This document shows positions 11,346-24,227 of a stretch of DNA of 64,000 nt, in pieces. The notes under the pieces were generated by a model, which searched no databases, was not told the origin of the DNA, and was given only the letters and a program-made list of their open reading frames with translations. Each line of letters starts with the position of its first letter. The first letter of the stretch is position 1. The translations under genes and the position numbers were made by a program. This stretch comes from Salvia splendens (lineage: Eukaryota > Streptophyta > Magnoliopsida > Lamiales > Lamiaceae): positions 31,298,061-31,362,060 of the forward strand of contig NC_056038.1 in NCBI RefSeq assembly GCF_004379255.2, given 5' to 3'.

Positions 11346-11984
11346 CACAGTTGCCAGTTTCTGGATGAAAAATTCAGACTAATGTTATTACTCCACTCAT
11401 CAATTTATCAGAAGCCGAAAAATGTGATGGAACAATGCTTCAAAGAAACTCATTTTTATTTGGGGATTGTGATTAAAGAAATATCTTCATATTAAATAAA
11501 TTATAATCATTTCGGCTATCAACCCATGATCGATTGGATTGTAGTGGCTAATTTGATTGATAAGTTCATAGTTGCTAATAGCAAGTTTTCGTTAATTGTT
11601 TAAAACCTTTACTTTTTATTTACTTATAACATTTAATTTCTAAATGCACCATATTGTTAACGTAAATAGAATCTAAATATTTTATTTTCTGCCTGAACAT
11701 TTTATGAGTTGGTTATATCCTTTATCTGGGTACGCATAAGGTTACAAATTTGCTACTTTACTAATTACTACGTACAAAACTAATACTACAAAGTTTTTTT
11801 GTGTTAATTTCTTGTAGCAAGATAAATGGAGTACATTATTGTTCATAGGCAACACAGAAAAATTGGCAGCTCTCAGTAAAACAGTGCTCAAACATGCTTG
11901 GCATGTGGTTACGTATATCTACATAATTATATTCCATACATAGAAAACTCTAACCTCCAACGTTTCTTGCATAATTCCCCATTC
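11346..11984. other. AT-rich intergenic region between convergent genes
   Basis: This is the 3' flank of FHY and of the minus-strand exon at 11985-12235. It would contain both 3' untranslated regions. No repeat or RNA gene was recognised. Confidence 0.4.
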
Positions 11985-12235
11985 CTAAATGCAGTACACA
12001 GGAGCTTTGACGGGGCGATAAACGAAAGGTCTCACGGCATGAGAATAGCCAGAGGGGTGCTCGTAGCTGAACTTGACACCCACGCTTCCATCTCCAAGAT
12101 GCGTGCAGTGGTTGTGGAAGCTGCTGATCGGCCTCGCTAGACAGGCATCCCAACGCTCACTCTCTGGCATCGTCTCAGCTACCGTGTATAGGACTTCCCC
12201 GGACTTGGTTATGCAGAGCACTGCCACCTCAGCAC
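11985..12235 (-). CDS. Last exon of an unidentified plant protein
   Basis: On the minus strand an acceptor (TTGCGCAG) at about 12236 opens a frame that runs to a TAG at 11985-11987. It encodes about 83 residues including AVLCITKSGEVLYTVAETMP and later FHNHCTHLGDGSVGVKFSYE. The composition is that of a folded, conserved-looking protein, and codon use resembles host genes rather than the transposons. I do not recognise the family. Upstream exons, expected between 12240 and about 13300, could not be placed; a GC-richer patch at 13240-13295 is a candidate first exon. A start at the in-frame GTG at 12227 is unlikely. It converges with FHY. Confidence 0.45.
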
Positions 12236-14611
12236 CTGCGCAAGAATTGAAAACCTCGGGATATCATGAACTTATGATGACTGCTTATGCCTTGCAATGC
12301 TAACAGGGCTAAACAGGATATTGGAAACAAGTAAAAAGGAGCAATGCATTTCAATCTCCAGCTATACCAGGTTGGTTGCTGACTGAACTTGGTAAGCAAT
12401 TGAAACAAATTGAAAACATGCGCGCTAATTGAAATAAATGAAAACTCTATGCCTTAAAAACCAAGTTCATCTAGGAGCTTTCATACAAGAGGAAGAAGCC
12501 ATAGGGTTCTAATCCTTTGACAGAAAGATAGGTGCAATACCCTTAATTTCCTCCCCAGTAGATATCAACATACTCTCCTAATGAAAGCTAGGATGCCGCC
12601 ATAATAATCCTACATTATATCTAGCTTTGTGTTCCTCAATCCTTATCCCGCTGTTTATCATGAAACTTGGACAAATCAATCCTTTGAAAGATCTAAAACA
12701 AAAGCGAGTGATAGACAAACATGGGATGCGTCCACACTCGAGACAAGCACAAAATGAGAATCATGAACTTGTCAGGACAAACCAACATTGCAGGTTCAGC
12801 TGAAGCAAACTTCTATGCGTCCAATCCGAACAAAAGCAACATCATCAATATTCTCAAAGAAGCCGAAGACAGCTGAACCAATCATTAAATCATGAAGTAC
12901 TACACAGATCACTGATTTACATAATTCACCCCAATTTCTAGATTATTATTCACAACAGTCACTAAGAAAGTCATTTCAACAACTAGGCGAATCACATCAT
13001 TTTTCTCACTCGAAAACTAGATCACAGAGCATCACAATTACAAGATTTATAACTCTTAGGATACCTACTCGAATATAACCCTAAAATATCTTATAAAATC
13101 AACTAACAACACTAGCTCGGTGAAAAATTCAAGCACAATTACAAGATCGAAACCAACTGGCTAAATTACTCGCCAATACTGCCAAAAAGCAATTATAAAA
13201 CTATAATTGGAACCAGAAATGAAAGGGGCAATAGGTCTTGCCTGCTAAAACGTGATCTTCGGGGCCGACGGAGGACTACTCTGCCGTGGAGTAATTTAAC
13301 ATCTAATACTCCCTCCGCTCCAATTCTGTGTATTAAGTTTTTTTTGCTGATGTGAAGGTGAAAGGGAATCCTTCAAAGTTCAAACGGTCCTGTGTATACT
13401 ATGCTGCTAAAGATGTGTGGACTTACTGGTAGATTCGTTGAGGCTGCCAGAGATATAAGAGTGAGTTAGATTTGCTACCTATGCCACAAAGCTTTGTTAT
13501 GGTTTCTGATGGCTTAAACAAATTGTGGGAAACTTGATTTAGCCAAAAAGAGTACTACAATAGTTGGAGTTATCTGTTCTGATGATTCATCAACTCTTAA
13601 ATTAGTTTATTATGCCAGGAAAGTGATCCTCTCATGCTGCATACATGTCCATGCAAAAGTCATGATTTATCCTTGACCAAGCTGCTATTTTTACATGTGT
13701 TGAACAATATGTGGCACTATCTTTTTCCAAGATGTGGCCTGATGCTTTGTTTGCACTATTCAGCTTGAGTCCAGTTCTAAGTGTTCAACCATATGCAGAC
13801 ATTTCACTATCTATTCTTTCTACCCATCATAACATTGAGTCACAGTTAATAACCTTACCAGCAACTGCAGTAGTGTGTGTAGGCCCCATTCCAATTGGGG
13901 TCTTGGTGATCACTCTACCCTGCCAAGTTTAAAGTGGTGTGATAGTCTATCTTCAGCATTTCCATTTGGGGTGTCGGAAGATATTATTATCCATCTGAAC
14001 TAACTTCTAACACCAACTTATTCCGGATACTCATAATTGATTTGGTGTGTTTGGTATTTGATTCTGATCCTCATTCTTTGCTCAAGCCAAGAATCACAAA
14101 TTTTGATCCTGGATGACATTGTTCTTCCTTCCCAACTAATGTGTTCATATCATACACAACCATCAAGGGACCATACTCATCACCATCCACTCCATACTTT
14201 TGACCCTCTCTAAAAACACCCCTTTTTCTCCCAACTTACAACTCTGGAAACAACTGGATTTGGAACATCTGACAAATTACAAGTGACAACTTTAATGTCT
14301 TGCAACATTTGTGTGATGAGATCTTGTACATGGAAATGATAATTGAGTGCGCTCTCTACCTATATGTCAATGAGTAGTGTGTATAATTGAAGGGTGATAG
14401 GGAGTGTGTATAAGCCTGGTATGTTGGTGGATTTAAATGCCAATTAACTGGATTTGGCGTCTGACAAAAAATACCTCTTTCTTATGGGACACCTTGCCTC
14501 TTTTTGTAAAGAAGCCGCATCATAATACTAGCTTCTTCTCCTGCTACTCCATGTGCTATGTCACCACTCCAAATTTATTCTCTAGTGAATGAATACCGAC
14601 AAAATAAGTTA
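12236..14611. other. Non-coding or unplaced exon region
   Basis: Nothing is firmly recognised. The first kilobase probably holds the introns or 5' part of the minus-strand gene ending at 11985. At 13307 a single Stowaway-like end (ACTCCCTCCGCTCC) appears without a partner, so that MITE is truncated. The rest (13340-14560) looks like decayed repeat. Confidence 0.35.
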
Positions 14612-14843
14612 CTCCCTCCGTCCCAGATAATTTGTCCCAATTTTCCATTTCAGTTCATTCCACATAATTTGTCCCACTTTAAAATTACCAAAAATGGACA
14701 TAAAAAACCACTCCATTCACCCACCCCACCACTCAATGTGAGACCCCTTTCCACTACATACCTTCATTTAATACAAAGTCAAACAATATTTCTTAAAACC
14801 CGTGCCGGGTCAAACTGATCCAAATTATCTGGGACGGAGGGAG
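14612..14843. mobile_element. Stowaway MITE
   Basis: 232 bp with near-perfect terminal inverted repeats (CTCCCTCCGTCCCAGATAAT against ATTATCTGGGACGGAGGGAG), flanked by TA at 14610-14611 and 14844-14845. It lies about 300 bp upstream of the gene at 15142. Confidence 0.88.
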
Positions 14844-15141
14844 TAATAAATTAATTCCAAGTAAACATACCACATATATATGTTGCAATATTCACCTTAC
14901 CTTACCTTACCTTATAAAATAGAAGGATTATATGATCAACAACCTATTCTTCGATCTCAAGATTTTCTCTTCCTTTGGATCTTCTAAGTAATCTTGTCTG
15001 AATATAATTACATAACCAAGTTCCAGGCAATCTCACTTTCACTTTCCCCATCTTCCACACACGTATTCTTGCATGGGGTTTACAAGTAGACTCATCAATC
15101 CCATTTCAAAAGCCCAAAATCATCATTTAATTTGCTAAATC

Positions 15142-15681
15142 ATGAATTCTCTCTTCTCATTCGTCACCACTCTCTACACTCTCCTACTCCTCTACTTCCC
15201 CTCTCACTTCTACCGTTTCCTTCTCTCTCCCGCTCTATTCTCCACTTTGATTCTATTGCTTTATCTTCTCCGCCTCGGCGCCGCCCAAAGATCTACCCAC
15301 TCCGACTCCACGCAACCGTTAACTGAAGAATTCCGCGAATCTAGGGGAAAATTCCGGAGCGACGGATCCGATGAGAAGAAGGAAACGAGCCATTTGTGCG
15401 CGGAGTCGTTCGTGGAGTGGGACGTCCGAGCGCCGCTGGAGGTGATATACGAGGAATACGAGGGAGAGGACGATAATTCGGAGTCGCAGATGGATTCGAT
15501 CCGCCGGTACGCATCGCTCTCGCTGTTTTACCCGGAGTCCGACAGCGACGCTTCGTGGGAGGGGGATTTCGCGGCCTGGGATGGAGAGGGGTTGATTGAG
15601 ATCACGCTGGATGAGAAGAGGAGGAGTTGCGACTTTGAGGATGATAATCTCATCGAGATCAATCTCTCGCCGGAAAGATGA
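15142..15681 (+). CDS. Small acidic protein with two N-terminal membrane helices
   Basis: A single-exon frame of 179 residues. Residues 3-20 and 26-46 are strongly hydrophobic (LYTLLLLYF; LFSTLILLLYLLRL), so two membrane segments or a helical hairpin are likely. The remainder is soluble and acidic, with YEEYEGEDDN near 112, the motif LFYPESDSDASWEGDF in the middle and LIEINLSPE at the C-terminus. GC-rich third positions contrast with the AT-rich flanks and argue for a real gene. From memory, plants have uncharacterised proteins with this layout ending in a LIEI-S-P motif; I assign no function. The first ATG is chosen because the hydrophobic segment starts at once; a TATAAAA-like box lies near 14912. 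An internal start in another frame at 15132 is ignored. Confidence 0.75.
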   Translation: MNSLFSFVTTLYTLLLLYFPSHFYRFLLSPALFSTLILLLYLLRLGAAQRSTHSDSTQPLTEEFRESRGKFRSDGSDEKKETSHLCAESFVEWDVRAPLEVIYEEYEGEDDNSESQMDSIRRYASLSLFYPESDSDASWEGDFAAWDGEGLIEITLDEKRRSCDFEDDNLIEINLSPER

Positions 15682-16866
15682 CGTGGAATTCGGAGGGGAT
15701 TCATTAACCCTTAGTTTTCCTAAATTGTGATGATGATTAATTAAAAGGAGAGACGTTTCCTGGGGTTCTGGGTTTTAGAATTGTATTACAACAAGGATTA
15801 ACGCGTGGTTAATTGCTAAACCCAAAGCTTCCTAATGATGAGGAGCTGATTTTTGTATTTACCAGTGTGCCCTCACAGGCATAATCCAATTTTCCTTTTC
15901 ATTTAAGTTTAATCAAATAGTTGTATACTTTTTTTTTCTTAGTCTATGTGAATTCATTATTGGATCTATCAGTGAATGACTATTCATGTGGTCCTTTTTT
16001 TCATTTTCAGTCACATAGCATTGGTTTTGAATAAGACAGTCACTAACTATTCTATTGTATGCACAACTGCACAAGAGTAAACATATAAAATTAAGCCTCA
16101 ATTCAATAACAAGAATACGAAACTAAACGGCTAATAATATTTGGTTATAATTGAATTATTCAAAAGTTGAAACTTGTTTCTTTATTTTAGTAGTTGTCGA
16201 AAAATGATGGTAAAACTTGTCTTTATAAATGCGAAATCTTTTTGGGAAGTACACTTTTTTGAAAAAGTTTTTTCTCACTTTAATTTTTTCCTTTCGCGGT
16301 TCGGGCATGAGTAATTTATATACTTAAAAAGGTGGTTTCCATGGATTAGGCGAAAGGCATGTGGAAATGAACATGGTTTGTGCTGTGCCTGAATTTCATT
16401 AGCGAAAGGGATATCACGATGAAGCAAACTTCCTTTTTTTTTGTTACTCGATATAATTACATTTTCAATTTGTGTTGTGCGGTTAATCGTAACTTAGGTG
16501 ACAACCATTATTTGATTAGTCTGATGTCCAAGTTCAATCATTTTTCATAACTTCAAACTTAATATCAAGATGAACTCGTAATTCAATATGTGGACTAATA
16601 ATGTATATCTGGGCTAGGACAACGCACAATCTGTTAATTGTCATGAGATTGATATTTTGTCTGTTTGCTGCAGTAATGAATTAATAGCGATGTCGACATA
16701 TTAATGGAATACAGCCCCTTCCTCTCACAAACATCTGGGTTTAGCAACAGGAACAAGACCAGCAACTTTGGGTCTATATTATGTTTATCTATGCTCACAT
16801 GTTAGCCGCCACATTGACTTGTTTGGAGAAGCTTTTATTATACTACTACTATGGTAGTATAAAATA
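15682..16866. other. Intergenic, AT-rich
   Basis: 3' flank of the small membrane-protein gene followed by AT-rich DNA. No gene, RNA or clear repeat was recognised. Confidence 0.4.
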
Positions 16867-17108
16867 CTCCGTCCGTCCCATAATAGGAGTCACTCTTATT
16901 GTGACCACGAGTTTTAAGAAATGCAAAGAATAGTAGTTATTGGAATATGAGACCCAATTTTTTATATTGGTTTTATAATAAAATGTGAGTGAAGTGAGTC
17001 AGTGAAATGTGAGACCTACTTACCATTTATGATAAAAATTAAGTGTTACTCTTATTGTGAGACGGACCAAAATGACAAAGTGCGAGTCTTATTATGGGAT
17101 AGAGGGAG
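16867..17108. mobile_element. Stowaway MITE
   Basis: 242 bp. The left end CTCCGTCCGTCCCATAATA pairs with TATTATGGGATAGAGGGAG on the right. TA flanks both sides (16865-16866 and 17109-17110). Internally, AGTCACTCTTATTGTGA recurs in inverted form. Confidence 0.85.
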
Positions 17109-18435
17109 TAACTTATTTTATTCATATTTTATTATAAATTTAACTTAATATATTCTGTTAATTATATTATAATCTTCACATATTCCAAAACTCCAAATCG
17201 CCAAAAAAATTGGATGTATAACCATTTTGGATTATTTGCTCCTTTGGGATCAGAGCAAGCATCGATTCCTATCTTCTAGGATCTAAGGCGAGGTGAGGTC
17301 TCACTTTACTTGATTAAATAGACTAAGTCTGCGATATAAAAATGCAATTGCAATGAAACATTGGTGACTCTATGTACAGGAGATGACCCCAGCCAGGAAT
17401 TGCTTGCAATGCCCTTTGTCGTGAACCCGACCTTATTAGTGCTATGCGGGTGAATCCCAAGCTGCCAAGAAATAGTTCGTTTGCACATGTGACTAACCGA
17501 TACATCTTCTCTGGTCGCTCTCGCGCCGTCTATAAGAAATTCAGAATGTGTCGTATCATTTTTCGCACACGGGCAAATCAAGGTCAATTATAAGGAAGAT
17601 TTTGTAAGAATATTTTATATTCTTATGTGACCTATGTATCTATTGATTTAATATTAAAGATTAAGTTCATAATATATTAAAGTTAAGAATTCTAATATAA
17701 AAGACGATACTGTGATGGACCAGTTTCGATTAAAGAATTAGAATTCGGGTGTATTGATAACCCTACTCTCTTACCTTATAATTAAATATTATATATACAT
17801 GAAAAGATAATATATGTATACATAATAATGAATTATAAATATGCATATATTAAAGTAGTGATTATATGTTTAATATATATATGTATTGCCGTGGATTGAA
17901 GTGGCGGTTGGCTTAAGATATGGGAAAGTAGTTATTTTAATATAACTTCAATTTGGTTATTGTTTTGAAAAGTCACGCCCCTTCAATTGATAGTTAATGG
18001 TATCGGTTGATTTTCTGTAAATAGATGGAGATACCATGCTAAAACATATATGAGATATAAAACGTATACATGCAAAGTGATCTGCATAAAAGTATAGCAT
18101 TATCAAATGCATGAGAAAAGCACACCACCTCTCGGCATTTACATACATATATATAGTCCATAAATATGTGTAAAGGTTATTGATTCTTTATTCATTAAAA
18201 GAATCATTAAAAGTTAGAGGTCAAAGAGGGGATAACATCAATTGGAGTATCCAGTCAAAAAAGAGAACCGACATCAATTTGTGGATTTCAACCTCTACAT
18301 CAAATGAAGAAAACATGGATGAAGGTTGGTGATTTTATCCCCACTTTTAGTATAAATGTTGTGGTTGAATTAATTCAAATCTAGAACTAGATTTCATTAT
18401 CGAAATCATTAAAGCATTGAGATATGGCTTATAGT
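17109..18435. other. Intergenic; may include the 5' LTR of a decayed copia element
   Basis: AT-rich. The part directly before the primer-binding site at 18436 should be the 5' LTR of the remnant that follows, but its left boundary could not be fixed; TGTAAGAATATT near 17605 and TGTGATGGACC near 17711 are candidates. A 93-codon minus-strand frame at 17306-17587 has no recognisable motif. Confidence 0.35.
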
Positions 18436-20240
18436 TGGTATCAGAGCCAATCTAGATTTGGTTAATTCACCAATTATGTGATTTCAAAATCGAAATTTGA
18501 ATGGTCTTGGATTTTTTTATTTTGGTTAATATGCTTATGCTTGTGTGTTGGGTAATTGTTTTATGAAATGTTAAAACTATATTAGGATATTCTACCCATT
18601 AAAGATTTTAATATTTAAATAATATATAACATGTTTATCACCAAAGTGGTCTTGTTATATTGCATTTATTTATTAAAAATTATGAATGCTAATTAATTGA
18701 TCATGACTATAGAGATGCTATAATTGACATTAGAGTTTGACTGATCAATTATTTTATCATCTATATAATGGGAGATCACCCAAAGGTGGATCATTGTATA
18801 TAGTTAATAAATACGAAGTGGATTAATCATTTATTCATTGTCATTTAGTATGTACACCCAAAGGCAACATGCTTATTTGATATATGTTTAAGTTTGATTT
18901 ATTGTTAAAGTATATATTTAGCATCGCTGAAAGTACATGTGCTTAAGTATTACCCAAAGGTTACTTGAATGCATGTTATTTGAAGTTTTATTACTGTTTA
19001 TGAATCTGTGTTAAAGAACTCAAGTACGTATATATAAACATGTATAAATGTTGCAGCTTTATAAAATTTGTATGCATATGCTAAATCTGTCATTAAATTA
19101 ATGGGCAAAATTATGGTGAATAGTCCGAATAGATCCGGCTTACGCTGGGTGTAAAGATATTGGACCATGTCATACTAACGGAAGATGAATCCTCAACCAT
19201 TATAGATGTCACTCTGTAACTAAAAATCTCAATGTGAGACTTGGGAGTGATCAAACAGGTTGAGCCTTATGAGAATGACGATGGCAGAAAATTTGAGGTC
19301 ATCTTTGCCATGACAGAAAAAGCAAGGGAATTTATTAAGAAAAATTAAAGAGTGTTCACGATCGGGTTTGGCTGATAAGTCAAATATAAAAGCATAATGA
19401 ATGGGCTTACTACAAAGAAGTTTGACTGGTCTCAGCCGATTCACGATCATGTGACAAACATGTCTAAATTTGACTGGCAGTAAAGTTTTCGACCTTAAGA
19501 ATGGAGGTTCATAAGCAATTGTCGGCCAAAATTTATCATAAACTCCCTACATGTTGAATTTAGCCCGTTCCAGGTGAAATATAACACCATTAAAGATAAA
19601 TGAGACATTTAAAGAATTAAAGGCTATGCTGGTTTAAAAGTAAGGGAGATTAAAGAAGATAAATTATCAAGTTGCGAATCTCATAGGTCTTTGAGGTGTA
19701 GGCACCGGTAAAGGAACAAAAGGAAGAATAAATCTTTTCTGTAAGGTCCGGAAAAACATATCCATAAGGAAAAGAAGTGTTTCATTTGCAAGAAAATAGA
19801 ACACTTCAGGAAAGATTGTCCTAAACGGAAGGTTTGGTTCGATAAGAAAGTTGAACATAACGGTTTTGTTCACTTTAAATTAAATCTTATCGAAGAGCCT
19901 AATAATACTTAGTGGCTAGTTTTGGTGCTATAATTCATATGTCTTATGTTAAACATGGATTCAGTTTGATCCAATCTAGAAAAGGATCTGAACAATAATT
20001 GTTCATAAGAAACATGATAAGAAACATGACTTTTGAGTTTGGATACTACCAAACTATAAATGGATCACTTTTATCTTTTGGAAGCCCACCTTTTAACCAA
20101 TCACAAAACCAAAAGGGAATCTTACATACATTGGTAAAAACATTTTCCTATGTTTCCAGGGTGGCCACTGCGATTTCCACTATATTTTTCGTTCGAATAT
20201 GGGTGGTTTTTATTCAGATTCATATTTTAACATAGTACTA
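18436..20240 (+). pseudogene. Decayed Ty1/copia gag-protease remnant
   Basis: TGGTATCAGAGCC at 18436-18448 is a primer-binding site for initiator tRNA-Met. About 1.3 kb downstream, 19760-19815 still encodes a Gag zinc knuckle (CFICKKIEHFRKDC, spacing CX2CX4HX4C) followed by a damaged protease-like motif (FGAIIHMSYVKHGF near 19920-19960). The frame is broken in many places and integrase, reverse transcriptase and the 3' LTR are absent. It is a 5' fragment of an old element. Confidence 0.65.
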
Positions 20241-20318
20241 AATTTTCTTTAAAAATGGTGATGATTGGTCACAGTGATAAGAACATTCTCCATTATTTGT
20301 AATATATCGCATGTGGAC

Positions 20319-23300
20319 TGTCACGACCGCACTTGTTAAGGATAGTATAGTCGGGGAATCGTGACTAGGGGTGGGGTATAAGAAGCGGGGAAAGAAATAA
20401 GGGAAAATAAAATCAAACATTGGTTGCGAGACATGACTAATTAAGTGCTGATACATAGAAGAAAGATACTCGATCATGAAGACTCGAGTAATTATTTGTA
20501 AAAATTTCAAAATATCAGAGTTTTGAACAAAATAGACTTGAGTCTTTTCAGATGCACAATGGAAGCAAATGAACGCGGTTCCATGTATGAAGACATGAAC
20601 CTCCGAGAGTCGAATTCTGACTGAATTAAATGTCTTGTCTCAATAGCACTTCCTCCACCACTTCGCTGCTCAACCTGCACATTTAGAAATATATGCAGGG
20701 CTAAGTACAAAAGTACTCAGTGAACATATTGCCGAAAAATACAAATATACATTTGAAAATATTGTCAAGCCATCATCACAGTAACACTCGGGGGTGTTAT
20801 TGAAAAAGACCCGAGCTTACTAAAAATATTCACATTGGGTTGCAGCCCCTTTTTCCTGTACTTTAGCCATATCTGATCACATTGTGCCGCCGAGATGGTG
20901 TTCTCGCACGGTCACCTTCTCTGCCCATCATGTCAGAGGTATCCTTGTGCCGGGAAGGTGGCCACCTTCCACGGTCACCTTCTCTGCCGTTCACGGTCAG
21001 AGGTTTCCTGTGTACACTAGTCCAAGTAGGGCACCACCCTCACTAGGACCCGAATTCGATTCACATATATCATCATTCATAATTCACTTGGCCTTAGCCA
21101 ACAGATAGACATCATACAAAAACATTTATGGCAAGACAACATCTTTAAAAATCACCAACATGTGTTCGTGTTTTCATGAAATACGATTTGTATCTTTAGT
21201 ATAAGAAAGCTCACCTCGACTACTTAAAGGTGTCACACTTGAGTATTTCCTCTTTCCGGATTAGAGTCTCATGGAACAATTCCCTTTAGATAAATAAAAA
21301 AAATAATAATAACAGTCAGCACGAGAAAACTACTAATTAGAATGCATGCACCCTTATTAAAGTCTTTTATCTCATTTCTCGGTTTTCGCATATTTCGATT
21401 ATTCGGCGGCCGCTCAAGGCTGCACTTGAGACGCCGATCGGCCACTTACGCCCATAATTCCCCCGTTGGCTCCTCGTATTTCCCTCCACGATATCGAATT
21501 AAAAAAATCCCAAAATTATTTAAGCACATAAATTATCATCGAAATTATTTTCCCTCGAAAATATATTTATTTCGGACTTAGGATAAATTATTCGTACTTC
21601 AAATTATTCGGGAGCTAATTAAATATTCCTCACCATTAAATTTATTCATCGGCCCAAGGATTTAAATTAATCTGACCCAAAGCTTAATTATTTCCCCACC
21701 TTACATCTCCAATTTAATTAAGGAGTCCCAACAAAATAAAAAGAACTCAACAAGACCTCAAATTTTAATTTGTGAGGCCCGATTCTTTTAAAACAAAAGA
21801 GGCCCAGATTCTTTTTAAAACAAACAAATGGCCAAATTTCCTTAAAAAATTAACAGCTCAATTTCCTTAAATAAAGCAAAGGCCCAAATTCTTTTTTTTA
21901 AAGAAAACAAAAGGCCAAATTTTAAATCCTCTCATTCTCCACGCCTCTCTCTCTCATTCCCTATTTCTCTCTCTCATTTACCCCAAATTGAAAAGAACCC
22001 TACTGTTACAGAAGAAGGTCTCGCCTTCATCTTCTCCGTTGAGCCTCCCACCGAGTTCTCTCTAGAAACGCTGCTTCCTGAGTTATCTACGGATCCTCTG
22101 AGTTCTCTGTCGCCGGCCACGCCGCTCGTTGCATGTCTCGTCGTCCGCCGCTGCCGTTCGCCGCTCACTCCCTCCGTCGAACGCCCTCCTCCGGAGAGTG
22201 CTCTCCCTCTCGGCGGAGTCACAATTTGAGGGGAAAGGCGTCGCCTCTCTCCTTCATCTCCCCCTCCACCGTGCCGCCGCCACCACCGCTGCGGATCCGC
22301 CTCAGCCGCCGTCGCCGAGGGCCTCCCCAGCCGCCGTGGATCCCGTTATCCACTCATGCAGCTCCTCCCGCCGCTGTGCGCGTCGCTGCCGTTATACCGA
22401 TCAGCCTCCGTCCGCGCAACTCCGCAAGTATCCGGACAGTCCTGAATCAGCCCCGAACGACTCTGATACAAACCCGAACCACCCCGATTTTCACCAAAAG
22501 GATAAGTTCTCTTTCAAAATTACGTTCTTTCGCATTTTCGGTTAATCACAGCGGGTATTCGATTATTAAAGTTTGCTCGGTGTTGGTTTCGGTGTTGGTT
22601 TCTTTAATTTGGTTCGATTTCTGAGTGGTACGTTCTAGTAGATATTTGAGTTCTAAACTATATGGCATGCTCCCGTATGATATACTAAAAAGGAATTGGA
22701 GTTGGGAGGGAGTATACCTTGAACAGAGTTTGAGAAAACAACAGATAGCTCCGTCTTTCAAGTTTGGTTCACGGTTTTCTTGAATTTGATTGAGTAGATA
22801 AGTCTTGTTCTTGTGAGTTCTTGTTGCAGAGAATTGAAATTAGGGAAAAACCGATTGTGAAGGAGTATTATAGAGAGGAGGTGGTTGATAGATATGGGAG
22901 AGACTCATGGAGTGAGGGGGAAGGAACGATTTTAATGCAGCATTTAATGCTGTGTTGAAAAAACGATCCACTGAATCTATCCTCTCTCTCTCTTTTTTTA
23001 ACATTTTATTTGTTTATTAAAGTAATTGTTTTAGTATTTGTTCACTTGTTCATTTAATTTGGTGTAGGTATGATCGGTTAAAGTTTATGACTGTCCGCGT
23101 TGAAGTTCCCGATTTTTTTTAGAACACAGGATGTATAGATTAAATTTTTGTTGAACTTTTGTTGGGTGTATTAGACATTAAAATTTGAATTTTGGGATCT
23201 TATTTATTATTTATTTAATTTTTTTTCATATAGGTGTAATTATTTACGTGTTCTATTCACTTGCCTAACGTTAAACAAACAACGACAATCCATCATAGCT

Positions 23301-23386
23301 CGGATTTAATCGCATAAAAGTTACTTATATAGATAATCAAGCTAATAATATAGTTTATAATAATATCGGCTTAGCGGGTCGTTACA
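20319..23386. mobile_element. Solo LTR, 3068 bp (probably Ty3/gypsy)
   Basis: It starts TGTCACGACC and ends GGTCGTTACA, an 8-10 bp inverted terminus bounded by TG...CA, with an exact 5-bp TSD TGGAC at 20314-20318 and 23387-23391. Long LTRs with TGTCACG...CGTTACA ends are typical of plant gypsy chromovirus elements of the Tekay/Del type (from general knowledge). No PBS, polypurine tract or gag-pol domain is inside, so this is one LTR left by recombination. The interior includes a CT- and CpG-rich block (about 21930-22480) whose long open frames have low-complexity composition and are not genes. Confidence 0.8.
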
Positions 23387-23860
23387 TGGACGATTAATAA
23401 ATTTGTAAAACACAATAGTTCAATCATTATAATTCAAGCCAAAATAAATGATTTTATCCGAAACAAAAATCATTTTCATAGAATTTGAAGGGTCAAACTA
23501 ATATTTTGAAAATCGGCCAATTCAATTGCGAACCAATTTTCAGTCCGGTCCGATTTGCATATTAAGACCGGAGGACTAATGTGTTGCATAAAATAAAAAA
23601 ATCGACTGTTTATGGCTTTTGGAGGTCTTAAACATTTCTCAAAAATATTTGAAAATGTGTTTAATAGAGTTTGATCCGTTAACTTCTCAACAAGATATGA
23701 AACTCTTTGGACTAACTACAATATATAACACTCTTGTGATGCATAATAAACTTTATATATTGGTACTTTATAAAACATCAAACTTTTTGTCTCATGTTTA
23801 ATTCTTACAAAACAATTAATTAATTTTAATATTTTATGTATATTATATTACCCACTCATT

Positions 23861-24124
23861 TGTCAAACCCTAGAAGACACAATTCAAGGAAAGAATCAAG
23901 TAAAGGAATAAATCTATTTTAGGAGAATACCAATTAGTGATTATACCTAGAATAGATTGATATGTTTCCAAATATACTTGTATTTCTCTCCTATAAAAAG
24001 AGATCATTGTATACAATGTAAAACACACAGAAATACAGAAATAAGAGAATCATAAACTTTGTTCTCTGCAATTCACCATGCCTAGCCTTTTATCCCTTAT
24101 CCCTCTCGGTTACCATATTCAAGA
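23861..24124 (+). repeat. 5' LTR of copia-2
   Basis: 264 bp beginning TGTCAAACCC; TATA box TATAAAAAG at 23992-24000; ends AAGA directly before the PBS. Confidence 0.88.
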
Positions 24125-24227
24125 TGGTATCAGAGTAGGCTATTAAGGTGGGGACTCAGAGAGAGTTCATCACCGTCCCAAGGCTACCTTTCCCGACCGT
24201 CTGTCCTTAACCCTGTGAGCAAACAAA

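Noticed and set aside
17306..17587. 93-codon minus-strand frame
   Set aside because: No recognisable motif, no splice or promoter context, AT-rich flanks; likely chance.
22129..22624. Two overlapping GC-rich open frames of 138 and 163 codons
   Set aside because: Proline/serine/arginine-rich low-complexity composition inside a solo LTR; no family motif.
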